Shown: piece by piece, positions 55,471 to 64,000 of the stretch
Numbering within the stretch: the first letter of the stretch is position 1
Layout of the letters: each line of letters opens with the position of its first letter
Assembly (NCBI GenBank): GCA_051967755.1
Contig: JBQDYD010000007.1
Span: 48,689 to 112,688 of the forward strand
Length of the DNA: 64,000 nucleotides
Reading direction: 5' to 3'
Source: UBA1672 sp051967755
GTDB lineage: Bacteria; Pseudomonadota; Alphaproteobacteria; Micavibrionales; Micavibrionaceae
Position numbers and translations under genes: made by a program
The notes under the pieces: generated by a model
Database searches by the model: none
Seen by the model: the letters and a program-made list of their open reading frames with translations, nothing else
What the model was told of the DNA's origin: nothing

Positions 55471-56625
55471 TTAAGCGCTCTTAACGCTTTCAAAGGCCCA
55501 ATCAAGCCATGGGGTAAGTGCCTCTACATCCTCTGCTGATACAGTCGCACCACACCAAATACGAAGCCCTGCAGGCGCATCACGATATCCGGCGATATCA
55601 TACGCCGCACCCTCTTCATCCAACAGCTTGGTCATCTTTTTAATTGTTGGCATCTTATCATCATCCGCCAATCCTTCGAACCACGGATCAGTGATTTTCA
55701 AACAAACTGATGTTGTAGAGCGGCTGGCCTCATCTACAGCAAGCAAATCAACCCAATCAGTTTCAGCAACCCAGCTTTTAAGCGCATCATAGTTATCTTG
55801 CGCGCGTTTGATGCTGGCTTTCAGGCCACCAATTTCCTCAACCCATTTTAGGGCATCCAGACAATCTTCGACAGCCATCATAGACGGTGTGTTAATTGTC
55901 GCACCTTCAAAAATACCGCCATTAAGCTTTCCGCCCTTTGTCATGCGGAAGACTTTTGGTAATGGTCTGTTTTCAGGGGTGTAACTTTCAAGACGTTCTA
56001 CAGCGCGCGGTGAAAGAACAATCATTCCGTGCGCCGCTTCGCCGCCCAGAACCTTCTGCCATGACCATGTTGTCACATCCAGCTTATCCCACGGCATGTC
56101 ATAGGCAAACACAGCAGATGTCGCATCACAGAATGTCAAACCTTCGCGATCCGCTGCAATCCAATCACCATTGGCAACGCGCACACCGCTTGTTGTTCCG
56201 TTCCATACAAATATGCTGTCACGCGCAGGATCGGCATTACCCAAATCAGGAAGCAGACCGTAATCCTCTGTATACGTCTTCACATCATCCAGCTTCAGGT
56301 GACTGGTGATATCTTTCAACCACCCCTCAGAGAAGCTTTCCCACGCAAATACGTCCACGCCGCGTGCACCAAGCATTGACCACATCGCCATTTCAAATGC
56401 ACCAGTATCAGAACCCGGAACAATACCGATTTTATAATCCGCAGGGATACCCAAAAGCGAACGATGTAACTCAATAACTTCTTTTAACTTCGCCTTCAAA
56501 GGACCTGCCCTATGAGAACGCCCTAACATTGCGCCCTGAAGTGCGTCAAAAGACCAGCCCGGACGTTTTGAACACGGACCAGAAGAAAAATTAGGATTTT
56601 TAGGTTTGATTGTTGGCTTTTGCAT
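55471..56625 (-). CDS. serC: Phosphoserine aminotransferase
   Basis: Transaminates 3-phosphohydroxypyruvate, the second step of serine synthesis. The 384 residues are of the alphaproteobacterial/archaeal-like SerC group: PNFSSGPCSKRPGW at the N-terminus, the PLP Lys in TWSWQKVLGGEAAHG, and the phosphate-binding GRSHRAG. GGTGGA precedes the ATG. serB starts divergently 146 bases away. Confidence 0.94.
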   Translation of the reverse strand: MQKPTIKPKNPNFSSGPCSKRPGWSFDALQGAMLGRSHRAGPLKAKLKEVIELHRSLLGIPADYKIGIVPGSDTGAFEMAMWSMLGARGVDVFAWESFSEGWLKDITSHLKLDDVKTYTEDYGLLPDLGNADPARDSIFVWNGTTSGVRVANGDWIAADREGLTFCDATSAVFAYDMPWDKLDVTTWSWQKVLGGEAAHGMIVLSPRAVERLESYTPENRPLPKVFRMTKGGKLNGGIFEGATINTPSMMAVEDCLDALKWVEEIGGLKASIKRAQDNYDALKSWVAETDWVDLLAVDEASRSTTSVCLKITDPWFEGLADDDKMPTIKKMTKLLDEEGAAYDIAGYRDAPAGLRIWCGATVSAEDVEALTPWLDWAFESVKSA

Positions 56626-56771
56626 TTGATTCCACCATTATTGATACTATAAGTATTTTGAAAAGTTTAAAGAGCATACGCTCGTCATTAGCGTTAAGGA
56701 ATTTACACCGCGCTGACAAGAGTTTTTCTTGATCTTTTTTTTAACAAAACAAGAGTTCGGTAAAAAATAAT

Positions 56772-57677
56772 ATGAGTTACATTCTGACACTGGTTGCTTC
56801 GGCTCCCAAAAAAAAGCCTGTTACAGAAAAGCACTTTAAGACAATCGCTAATATCATTGAACACTACAATATTAAGTTCACAAGCAAGATTGTCTGGCTG
56901 GACAAAGACAAAGCGGCGGAAGCGGCAATCTCTAACAAGGCACAATCGGCGCTTGTTTCGCATTTACGCGAAACATTAGAAAGCGATGCCATTGACTTTT
57001 TCATTACAAAAAATGAAAACCGCCAGAAAAAACTTCTGCTCGCGGATATGGACAGCACGATCGCCGCCTCTGAAACACTGGATGAACTGGCCGAATATGC
57101 AGGAATTAAAGACCAAGTGTCAGAAATCACTGCCCGTGCCATGAACGGTGAGCTTGATTTTCATGAAGCATTGCGCGCACGCGTGGGGTTGCTGGAGGGA
57201 TTAAAAACAACCGCCCTCGCTGCAACACTCGAAGAAACGCACCTCAACCCTGGCGCTGAGGTATTTGTAAGCACCATGCGAAAATCAGGCAGTGCATGCG
57301 TTTTGGTTTCAGGTGGGTTTACATTCTTTACCCAAGCCATTGCAGATCGGTGCGGCTTTAGCTTCAATCACGGCAATACGCTAGAAATTAATGGTGATGC
57401 CCTGACAGGGAAAGTCGTTGAACCGATATTAGACAAATTTGCCAAAGTCGATTTTCTTGAACACTATATGAACGACCTAAACCTTGGCACGGATGATTGC
57501 CTGACTATCGGTGATGGGGCAAATGACCTGCCTATGCTGAAAAAAGCAGGGCTGGGTATAGGATATCACCCGAAAGACACTGTCAAAAAAGAGCTAACCA
57601 ACTGTATTTTATACGGGGATTTAACAACTGCCCTCTATGCGCAAGGGCTATCCAGCAAACATTTTGAACGACTGTAG
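56772..57677 (+). CDS. serB: Phosphoserine phosphatase
   Basis: Last step of serine synthesis. The 301 residues have an N-terminal regulatory domain of about 85 residues, then the HAD core: nucleophile Asp92 and Asp94 in LLADMDSTIA, the Ser in LVSGGFTFF, and GDGANDLPMLKKAG. Divergent from serC, so the two likely share a regulatory interval. Confidence 0.95.
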   Translation: MSYILTLVASAPKKKPVTEKHFKTIANIIEHYNIKFTSKIVWLDKDKAAEAAISNKAQSALVSHLRETLESDAIDFFITKNENRQKKLLLADMDSTIAASETLDELAEYAGIKDQVSEITARAMNGELDFHEALRARVGLLEGLKTTALAATLEETHLNPGAEVFVSTMRKSGSACVLVSGGFTFFTQAIADRCGFSFNHGNTLEINGDALTGKVVEPILDKFAKVDFLEHYMNDLNLGTDDCLTIGDGANDLPMLKKAGLGIGYHPKDTVKKELTNCILYGDLTTALYAQGLSSKHFERL

Positions 57678-57757
57678 AAACTTGATAATTTTAAAGACAC
57701 ATTAAGGATTAACAATTACTCTATAGCGTGAAAAAAGCTTATGGGAGCAATAAGAGC

Positions 57758-58963
57758 ATGACAGAACAATGGGATTACCTCGTCTCTGATGATGAATTTA
57801 ATGAATTAATCCGACAATACTGTAATGATTTCACCGCCCTTGATAAGGCCGGAAGATACGACCCGATCACGGGGCGTGACAAAGAAATCGACGATGCGAT
57901 TTTGATCCTGTTACAGCGCGGCCGAAAAAACGTATGTTTTCTTGCCGGTGCCGGTGTCGGTAAATCGGCGGCGGTTGTCGGCCTGTCTCAAAAAATCAAC
58001 TCAGGCAATGTTCCTGAAATGCTTAAAGGCGCACGCGTGATCGAAGTTGACCTTTCCCGTATGGCCTCAGGAACGGCATCACGCGCGGAATTTCAGGGCA
58101 GGTTCCTCCCCTTTATGAAAGGTCTGGCAGAGCGATACCACAACCCAAATGAACCCCGCTTTATTCTGTTCATGGACGAAATCCACCAAATTATGCCCGA
58201 TTGCCCGGGGAGCTCGTTCGCAGGTCTGTCCGATACAATTAAAACATATCTGACACAAGGTGACATCATGGTCATCGGTGCGACCACATTGGATGAATAC
58301 AGAATGTACGTTACCGCCGACCCTGCGCTTGATCGTCGTTTTCAAAAAATCAACCTGAAAGCACCGAATACGGAAGAAACATATGAAATTATGAAGAATA
58401 TCCGCCCGGGCCTTCAGAAACACCACAAGGTTACAATCTCAAACGAAAATCTTATGCTTGTCGTACAGCTTACAGATGAGCATATGAGAAAGCGTAACCA
58501 ACCGGATAAATCGATCATCACTGCCGATGCTGCTATGGCCTACCACGTCTTTGCGCATGGAATAAACACAGACATAACCGAAGACTCTATATATAAAATG
58601 GTTGCCCGTGAAACAGGCCTGAATGCGCTTGCTATGCGCGATGAAATACAGCTCAGAAAAATTGAAGAGCAAATTGCCATTCTGGAAGGCGAAAAAGAAG
58701 CCCCGAAAGATGAACAAGCAGAAGTGCCATATAATCCGGCGGCACTTGTTAAAGACGTGGAAATGGATAAAGACTTCCAAGCGGAACTCGCCGCCGAACA
58801 AGCCGCGGCAGAGCAAAGAATTCAAGATTCAGAAGCTTCTCAAGAAGAAAAAGCCGCGCAAATGGCCAATCTGGAAGAACGCATGGCAGAAAAACTGGCA
58901 GAGAAGTTAGAACAAAAACTCGATGAAAAGATTGAGCAAAAACTTGATAATAAACAAGTCTGA
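57758..58963 (+). CDS. Single-ring Clp-like AAA+ ATPase with coiled-coil tail
   Basis: From ATG 57758 (GGAG upstream; a GTG at 57728 has none) it has 401 residues, equal to the first AAA domain of ClpA/ClpB: PITGRDKEIDDAI, Walker A GAGVGKS (64-70), Walker B FILFMDEIH (Asp140-Glu141), sensor ATT, arginine finger DRRF (193-196). It lacks the N-domain and second AAA domain. At the pore loop, AGTKYRGDFE of ClpA is SGTASRAEFQ, so the aromatic substrate-gripping Tyr is missing. The tail (residues 310-401) is an acidic Glu/Lys/Gln coiled coil. An unfoldase or scaffold, role unknown. Confidence 0.85.
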   Translation: MTEQWDYLVSDDEFNELIRQYCNDFTALDKAGRYDPITGRDKEIDDAILILLQRGRKNVCFLAGAGVGKSAAVVGLSQKINSGNVPEMLKGARVIEVDLSRMASGTASRAEFQGRFLPFMKGLAERYHNPNEPRFILFMDEIHQIMPDCPGSSFAGLSDTIKTYLTQGDIMVIGATTLDEYRMYVTADPALDRRFQKINLKAPNTEETYEIMKNIRPGLQKHHKVTISNENLMLVVQLTDEHMRKRNQPDKSIITADAAMAYHVFAHGINTDITEDSIYKMVARETGLNALAMRDEIQLRKIEEQIAILEGEKEAPKDEQAEVPYNPAALVKDVEMDKDFQAELAAEQAAAEQRIQDSEASQEEKAAQMANLEERMAEKLAEKLEQKLDEKIEQKLDNKQV

Positions 58964-59986
58964 TTATTTTATCGCATAATAAACTTTGAAACCGTTTTCT
59001 TCCGTCACCTTACGAACCGATGAAAATTTATCATTAAGGATGCCCTCGTACGGTAACTGACTATTCGCCACCATATATAGGTGGCCGCCAGCGCGCAGCG
59101 ACATATGCGCGGACCTTACAAACGAAACACCGATATCTGAATCAGAACGCCGTCCCTCATGAAACGGCGGGTTCATAATGACAAAATCCAAACCATTTAA
59201 ATCCGCAGGAGGGAGCGTTAAATCCATCCATTGAGAATCGAAACGCCCCTTATACTTATCCAAATTCTGAAGACATAAATTTACAGATCGCGCATCCGCG
59301 TCGATGCAGTGAACACAAGAAACACTTTCATACCGCGACAACACAACATCCGATAAGTATCCGTAACCACAACCAAAATCCGCCCCCGCACCGCCCACGG
59401 CATCAGGTAGATTGTCTGCCAAAATCTTAGATCCTGTATCAATTTTATTCCAACCAAAAACACCGGGAACAGACATATATTGTCCGTCCATAATATGTTG
59501 AGGTGCCCCATCAACAATCGCCATATCGATACGATTCTGATCAATATTGTTCTTAACACAAGAAACCACCTTCGCTTTATTTCGGGAGTCTTGCGCAACA
59601 TCATCACATCCGAATTCACGTAATAATTTTTTCAGACGGCCTCCACCTGAGTTATTGTCAGCCGCACAAACAAAACGCCCGCCCTGCGATAATAGATTCA
59701 GGCACTGCGCAATCATATAGCGCCCCTCGATCATATTTTTCGGCAACAAAAGACATGACAGATCATACCCCTGCCCCGCCTTATCAAAAGAGGTATGCGC
59801 CTTGTACCCTTTTGCCGTTAATATATCGGCATAAGGCTTGAAATATTGTTGGGCATATAGCTCTGACGCGCCGCAATCAGCCAAACCATCGTGAAACCGG
59901 GCATTGGCATACAGAACACGCGAATATAAATTAATGTCCGTGTCGTTTTGAATATAATAAAAAAGTGTTTCTAAAGCGCCGCTCAT
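58964..59986 (-). CDS. rsmC: 16S rRNA m2G1207 methyltransferase (RsmC-like)
   Basis: From ATG 59986 (MSGALETLFYY) it has 340 residues, matching E. coli RsmC (343). Duplicated methyltransferase folds; the active C-half has ADFGCGYGYLSDVVL (SAM-binding) and NPPFHEG, the signature of guanine-N2 rRNA methyltransferases. Upstream in-frame codons to 60109 are hydrophobic and unlike the family. Convergent with the Clp-like gene, no spacer. Confidence 0.88.
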   Translation of the reverse strand: MSGALETLFYYIQNDTDINLYSRVLYANARFHDGLADCGASELYAQQYFKPYADILTAKGYKAHTSFDKAGQGYDLSCLLLPKNMIEGRYMIAQCLNLLSQGGRFVCAADNNSGGGRLKKLLREFGCDDVAQDSRNKAKVVSCVKNNIDQNRIDMAIVDGAPQHIMDGQYMSVPGVFGWNKIDTGSKILADNLPDAVGGAGADFGCGYGYLSDVVLSRYESVSCVHCIDADARSVNLCLQNLDKYKGRFDSQWMDLTLPPADLNGLDFVIMNPPFHEGRRSDSDIGVSFVRSAHMSLRAGGHLYMVANSQLPYEGILNDKFSSVRKVTEENGFKVYYAIK

Positions 59987-60142
59987 CCACCAAGCTGTAC
60001 ACAAAAATAAAAATAAATCTACATATAAAATAAAACTGTGGGGACATGAGAAATACAAAAGAAACGTTATGGCAATATCGGGAGAATTTTGTAACAATAT
60101 TTCGAGCAATTATTATTAACCCTTTAAATATCCTGAGCATCA

Positions 60143-61258
60143 ATGACCAACGAAACCGACCTATCCTTTGAAGACGAAGATGGCGTGCCAAAACCTGCTG
60201 CCACCAAACCACAGCCAACAAGAGGTGGCAAAGCCAAAAAATATGTCCTCTCCTATGACGGCAAGACAAGCGGGCTGTATAAACTCTACTTGCTCGATTT
60301 CTTCATGCGGATCATCACAATCGGTATTTACAGTTTTTGGGGTAAAACCCGCCTGCGGAAATATATCTGGGCGCATCATTCACTAGCGGGCGACCGCTTT
60401 GAATATCTGGGCACAGGCGGAGAGTTGTTTAAAGGCTTTCTGAAGGTTCTTCCTATCTTGGTCATTTTGTTCGCGCCTATCATCATGGCAGAAGTTTATC
60501 CCATCCTCGGGCTTTTCTATATCCCGCTTATTTACTGTTTCGGCATTGCGATGTATGGCGCGATCCGATACCGCTATAGCCGCACAAGCTGGAAGGGTAT
60601 TCGCGGATATTTAGATGGCTCCACGATCAAATACGCCAATCTGGCATTCGGTCGTATGTTGCTGAATATCATTACGCTTGGCTTCGCGATCCCCTCCTCT
60701 GATATTGCGAAACATAAATACATCATGGATAACAGCTATTTCGGAACGCAAAAGGCGGAGTTTAACGGCAATGCAAAAATCCTGTTCGGGGCATATATTA
60801 AAACTATGCTCATGGTGGGTGTGCTCTCTGCGCTAATTATCGGTGGTATCTTTATGGCCTCAACATCCGTTGGCGCGCTGAACCAAGAACTCATCGCAAT
60901 TTTTATTACAGTTGGAATTATCGCACTGGCGCTTGTCTTCCCGATTGCACGTTCTATTTATGCCGCTGCGCTTATGCGTGAGAAAATGCGCGGCCTGAAA
61001 ATTGGACACGTAAAATTCATGTGTACTGTCACCGCAGGTGATCTGATTAAACACCGCATGGCAAATACATTGATCCTGATGATTACATTGGGCCTTGGCT
61101 TTCCCTATATCGTTCAACGCAATATCAGGTTCTATGCCCGTCACCATATCATCATGGGTGATCTGGCCGCATTCGAAGCAGGCCAAGCCAAAGATCACGG
61201 CCTGACATCAGGCGAAGGGCTTGAGGCAGGCTTTGATATCGACGCAGGGTTCTTCTAA
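60143..61258 (+). CDS. YjgN/DUF898 membrane protein
   Basis: The 371 residues open with a hydrophilic segment and then the DUF898 signature YVLSYDGKTSGLYKLY...IGIYSFWGKTRLRKYIW and a repeat of this unit in the C-half; seven or eight hydrophobic segments. Function unknown. The next gene begins 6 bases after its stop, and DUF898-M48 pairs are a recurring operon. Confidence 0.85.
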   Translation: MTNETDLSFEDEDGVPKPAATKPQPTRGGKAKKYVLSYDGKTSGLYKLYLLDFFMRIITIGIYSFWGKTRLRKYIWAHHSLAGDRFEYLGTGGELFKGFLKVLPILVILFAPIIMAEVYPILGLFYIPLIYCFGIAMYGAIRYRYSRTSWKGIRGYLDGSTIKYANLAFGRMLLNIITLGFAIPSSDIAKHKYIMDNSYFGTQKAEFNGNAKILFGAYIKTMLMVGVLSALIIGGIFMASTSVGALNQELIAIFITVGIIALALVFPIARSIYAAALMREKMRGLKIGHVKFMCTVTAGDLIKHRMANTLILMITLGLGFPYIVQRNIRFYARHHIIMGDLAAFEAGQAKDHGLTSGEGLEAGFDIDAGFF

Positions 61259-61264
61259 TCGGTT

Positions 61265-62380
61265 ATGTCGGTCACAATCGCCACATCTACCAAATTTTAC
61301 GACGGAAAAACCAGTAAGGCACATACCGTATCGGTAATGCTGTCGGGGTCTATCCTGTATATCAGAAGTGAGGATGGAGAAGACCTCGCCACGTGGTCCC
61401 TGCAGCAGCTTAATATCGTGTCGCACCCTGCCCCGCCGCTCGCGGGGACGATTTGCTCTGACAAGGCACTTGATGCGCGCCTGACAATTGAGGCAGGAAA
61501 AAATTGGGACTATTTAAAATCCCGTATTCCGAAACATAAAAGGCGCGGCCTGAACCTGCCTGTGCATTGGGCCTCATTCGCGGCCTATGGCGGCGTGGCC
61601 ATTTTATCGATAGTATTTTTATTCATGATGTTCCCGCGCATCATCGGCAATATCGCCTACGTAATCCCCGCCTCATGGGAGGAAGCGCTCGGTCAGGAAG
61701 TCATGCCTTCTATCGTCGGCACCGACAAAACATGCTCTGCCGCAAAGGGGCAAACCGCCCTCAAACGTTTAGTTGATAGAATAGAAACCAAAATGAACCG
61801 CGAGATTACATATGATGTGCGTGTGATCAAGAACTCTTATATTACCAATGCATTTGCCGCGCCGGGCGGGCACATTATTATCTATCAGAACATTATTGAT
61901 GATGCAGATAACCCCGAAGAACTGGCGGGCGTTCTGGCGCATGAAATGGCGCATGTAGAGCTGTATCATACAACCCGCGCAATGGTCAGGGATTTGGGAT
62001 TAGGTATTACCCTGTCCCTTATTTTTGGTGATACTGGGTCAATTGAGGGCATTGCGAGACTTCTTAGTCAAATGAGTTATAGCCGCGAAGATGAAACCGA
62101 AGCAGACATGCACGCAAAGAAAACTCTAATGGCGCTTAATATTAATCCGTCAGGGCTTCAGGGGTTCCTCCGCCGTATCGCAAAAAGTGAGATTGATTTA
62201 GATTTCAAAGGTAAGGAATTTTTGGATTACATTTCCTCTCACCCGAATACACAGGCACGAATAGATGCCTTAGAAGACACAAGCAACAGGAAATACCCGC
62301 CCGCGATGAGCGCACAAGATTGGGATGCCATTCAAAATATATGCACCAAATCAAAGCCAAGTGTTTTCAAAAAGAAATAA
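61265..62380 (+). CDS. M48-family zinc metallopeptidase
   Basis: A 371-residue protein with an N-terminal soluble domain, one membrane helix (about 103-124), then an M48 catalytic domain: zinc motif HEMAH (226-230) and the downstream Glu in ETEADMHAKK. Homologues of BepA/HtpX/Oma1 type handle membrane-protein quality control; here it likely acts in the periplasm. Coupled to the DUF898 gene. Confidence 0.88.
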   Translation: MSVTIATSTKFYDGKTSKAHTVSVMLSGSILYIRSEDGEDLATWSLQQLNIVSHPAPPLAGTICSDKALDARLTIEAGKNWDYLKSRIPKHKRRGLNLPVHWASFAAYGGVAILSIVFLFMMFPRIIGNIAYVIPASWEEALGQEVMPSIVGTDKTCSAAKGQTALKRLVDRIETKMNREITYDVRVIKNSYITNAFAAPGGHIIIYQNIIDDADNPEELAGVLAHEMAHVELYHTTRAMVRDLGLGITLSLIFGDTGSIEGIARLLSQMSYSREDETEADMHAKKTLMALNINPSGLQGFLRRIAKSEIDLDFKGKEFLDYISSHPNTQARIDALEDTSNRKYPPAMSAQDWDAIQNICTKSKPSVFKKK

Positions 62381-62383
62381 GCC

Positions 62384-63205
62384 TTATTCAAACATGTTTT
62401 TCAGGCCATCAATGCCTTGTTTGAACTTATCAACTTCCTTGTCATAGCTTTTTTTAAGGTTCTTTTTAAACACTTCGCCTGTGCTAACGCCAATATCATT
62501 CAACATATCCAGCGATAGCCCCTCAAGAAATCCTGCGCTATTGGCCGATTCATTGAATTGTTCCAATACAGAATCCATAATCTGTGCGATTGCTTCTTCG
62601 ACCAGAACCCCGTTTTCTTTTTCGCCAATCCCGTTTAATCGGATATCAGCAACTTTGACAGGAGATAAATCCTGATTTTGCAGCAACGTAACAGCCGGGT
62701 TCAGTTGCGCCCCTGTAAGCGTAAATTCACGCACAATCACTTTCATGTTCGCTTTGGCTTCGGTTTTAGACGGGCTGGCGGATGCTCCTGTTTCGCTGCG
62801 CGCTTCAGCCGTCTTTTTCAGATATCCGAGGTTTGGCCCTTTCTGGTTTACCTCCAGATTGACCTGCGTGCCATTAACATCGATATTCGAAAACGTAATC
62901 GGGTTTGTCGAAAAACTCTCGGCGGCGATATTCACCTTCTTAACCGTGATTGCATGCGGTTTGCTGTAGCCAGGCGGATTGGCGATTGCAATATCGCTCA
63001 CTTCAACGCGGAGCTGATCCAGTAAGATTTGCACCTCACCGATGGTGACAGGCACACCCAGTGCATGCGATGCCGCCTTTTCCGCAAAATCTTTCGCAAG
63101 GGCATCCCTGTTCATATACATATAGCCGCCAACAACGACCACAAGCATGACAAATAAACCCAGCAGAATCAGTGAAAATTTCGCAGTTTTCTTAACAACA
63201 GACAT
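62384..63205 (-). CDS. AsmA-family/DUF748-like envelope protein
   Basis: The 273 residues start with a membrane anchor (residues 8-31), then beta-strand repeats typical of AsmA-type lipid-transport proteins (GVPVTIGEVQILLDQLRVEVSDIAIANP; ITVKKVNIAAESFS; IDVNGTQVNLEVNQKG) and a helical Lys-rich C-terminus. AGGGCG precedes the ATG. Much shorter than AsmA (about 600), so a minimal member. It converges on the M48 gene with 3 bases between. Confidence 0.8.
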   Translation of the reverse strand: MSVVKKTAKFSLILLGLFVMLVVVVGGYMYMNRDALAKDFAEKAASHALGVPVTIGEVQILLDQLRVEVSDIAIANPPGYSKPHAITVKKVNIAAESFSTNPITFSNIDVNGTQVNLEVNQKGPNLGYLKKTAEARSETGASASPSKTEAKANMKVIVREFTLTGAQLNPAVTLLQNQDLSPVKVADIRLNGIGEKENGVLVEEAIAQIMDSVLEQFNESANSAGFLEGLSLDMLNDIGVSTGEVFKKNLKKSYDKEVDKFKQGIDGLKNMFE

Positions 63206-63262
63206 AACGCCCTCACTATCAATAAAATTATATTCTTTAGGTTTAGCCGATTTTCAGGCAAG

Positions 63263-63318
63263 AAAAAAGGCCTTTTCCGGCTTTGTGGGGGGGAGAGAGA
63301 GGGTGCCGGAAAAAGGCC
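63263..63318 (-). terminator. Terminator of the hsp20 gene
   Basis: On the minus strand GGCCTTTTTCCGGC (63318-63305) pairs with GCCGGAAAAGGCC (63281-63269), 13 bp with one bulge, followed by T6. The unusually long 23-base loop is pyrimidine-rich on this strand (purine-rich GGGGGGGAGAGAGAG on the plus strand). Confidence 0.8.
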
Positions 63319-63377
63319 AGAGAGTTTTTATATTCTGCTTTACTTATATATTCTTAACACTCAGCAGAATCGTTACT

Positions 63378-63860
63378 TTATTTTTTGCTTTTCTTCGATA
63401 ACAACCCCGATTTGGTTGTCGCATTAATACCGTTAATCGGGATCATTCTTGGTTTTTTCTCCTCAGGTACTTCTCTGACAAGAGAGACCGTCAGTAAACC
63501 ATGTTCCATAGAGGCATCCGTTACGCGAATATGGTCAGCTAGCCTGAACACGCGCTCAAAGCTTCGTGTTGCGATGCCGCGATGTAAGTAATGCTTTTCA
63601 TCCTTACTATCTTTGTTCGCGTGTGATGCAGAAATTGTCAGTCGGTCATCCTGTGCGACGATGTTAATATCCTCTTCCTTAAAGCCTGCAACGGCTACGG
63701 TGATGTGATATTCATCATCTTTCGTTTTCTCAATGTTGTATGGCGGATATGTATCGAACCGCTCATCTTTCTCATTAAGAAGAGTTTCGAACAGATCGTT
63801 AAATCGATCGAACCCTACAGATTGACGCATTAATGGTGTAAAAGTTGCTAAATTGGACAT
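63378..63860 (-). CDS. Small heat-shock protein (Hsp20/IbpA family)
   Basis: ATP-independent holdase chaperone. The 160 residues have an N-terminal FDRFNDLFETLL segment, the alpha-crystallin domain (PPYNIEKTKDDEYHITVAVAGFK; LHRGIATRSFERVFRLAD; LTVSLVREVPE) and a C-terminal I-P-I motif (MIPINGI). AGGAGG lies 6 bases before the ATG but is sequestered in a predicted ROSE-type hairpin. Confidence 0.93.
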   Translation of the reverse strand: MSNLATFTPLMRQSVGFDRFNDLFETLLNEKDERFDTYPPYNIEKTKDDEYHITVAVAGFKEEDINIVAQDDRLTISASHANKDSKDEKHYLHRGIATRSFERVFRLADHIRVTDASMEHGLLTVSLVREVPEEKKPRMIPINGINATTKSGLLSKKSKK

Positions 63861-63926
63861 TGTTTCCTCCTAGAATAAGCAAGGTTACATTTTCAAAATA
63901 CGGAGACCCTACAATAGGCATCTCAC
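63861..63926 (-). promoter_or_regulatory. ROSE-like RNA thermometer in the hsp20 5' UTR
   Basis: On the minus strand CCTTGCT (63884-63878) pairs with the Shine-Dalgarno AGGAGG (63871-63866), with a U·G pair and a bulged G opposite nothing, around a 6-base loop: the UUGCU-against-AGGA arrangement of ROSE elements that control rhizobial small heat-shock genes. A second hairpin, GAGATGCC with GGGTCTC (63924-63903), precedes it. Heat would melt the first stem and expose the ribosome site. Confidence 0.7.
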
Positions 63927-63932
63927 GTAATA

Positions 63933-63961
63933 ATGTTATAAAATCACGCAACAAATGTCAA
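63933..63961 (-). promoter_or_regulatory. Sigma-70-type promoter for hsp20
   Basis: A perfect -35 TTGACA (63961-63956) and a -10 TAACAT (63938-63933) at 17-base spacing; TATAAC (63940-63935) is a 15-base alternative. The transcript would start near 63926. Confidence 0.6.
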
Positions 63962-64000
63962 TATTAGATTTTTCTTATATCTCAATGATTTAGAGATTTT

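Noticed and set aside
59987..60109. N-terminal extension of rsmC by 41 residues
   Set aside because: Hydrophobic, unlike any RsmC, and the ATG at 59986 gives the normal family length.
1..64000. Prophage, insertion sequences, integrons or tRNA-linked islands
   Set aside because: No integrase, transposase, capsid or portal genes, no tRNA-like sequence and no long terminal repeats were seen.

Overview
The window looks like a draft (metagenome- or scaffold-derived) contig from an alphaproteobacterium with a fairly low G+C chromosome. Evidence: the left end follows the alphaproteobacterial order folA – (mrp) – hflK – hflC – Do protease – miaA – ilvB – ilvN – ilvC; the sigma-70, Shine-Dalgarno and terminator signals are Gram-negative in type; and GANTC sites cluster in one intergenic region, as expected where CcrM methylation is used. 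I cannot fix a lower rank; a Micavibrio/Rhodospirillales-like lineage is only a guess. There is no prophage, insertion sequence, CRISPR array, tRNA or rRNA. A 100-N scaffold gap (47195-47294) lies inside a repetitive adhesin gene.

Region by region. 1-7.2 kb: partial dihydrofolate reductase, Mrp/ApbC Fe-S carrier, the HflK/HflC/Do membrane-quality-control operon, an EamA transporter and miaA. 7.2-8.76 kb: a small membrane protein, then 1 kb without protein genes beyond a 27-codon leader peptide. This stretch holds a DnaA-box/GANTC cluster, an unidentified structured RNA with its own terminator, and a classical branched-chain attenuator. 8.76-14.2 kb: the ilv operon (ilvB, a DUF2007 protein, a large membrane protein, ilvN, ilvC). 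14.3-26.2 kb: accessory genes, including an HExxH protein convergent with a subtilase-like protein lacking its Asp/His motifs, a TPR-methyltransferase fusion, an orphan FlgC-like rod protein, a formyltransferase-like enzyme, an AmiC-type amidase and an L,D-transpeptidase. 26.2-35.8 kb: redoxin, the conserved yfgM-bamB-der set, a tandem pair of membrane-protein paralogues, MscS, purF convergent with cvpA, and infC starting at an AUU codon. 36-38.7 kb: an unknown gene antisense to the thrS 3' end, separating thrS from infC. 39.3-51.5 kb: a complete type I secretion locus (membrane fusion protein, ABC transporter, TolC-like protein) with its probable cargo, a roughly 2,300-residue T1SS-143/VWA/RTX adhesin. 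51.8-57.7 kb: a response regulator with a helical partner, then serA, a DUF481 outer-membrane protein, serC and serB. 57.7-64 kb: a single-ring Clp-like AAA+ protein, rsmC, yjgN/DUF898 with an M48 peptidase, an AsmA-like protein and an Hsp20 gene under a probable ROSE-type RNA thermometer.

How they work together. Branched-chain amino acid synthesis is controlled by ribosome stalling on a Val/Leu-rich leader peptide. All three serine-biosynthesis genes lie within 5 kb. The secretion genes and adhesin form one unit for surface attachment; two PAAG motifs near the adhesin N-terminus suggest LapG-type proteolytic release, though no LapG or LapD gene is present here. Envelope maintenance (HflKC, Do, BamB, YfgM, amidase, L,D-transpeptidase, MscS, M48) is strongly represented. 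RNA- or start-codon-level control is visible at three places: ilvB attenuation, infC AUU initiation and the hsp20 thermometer.
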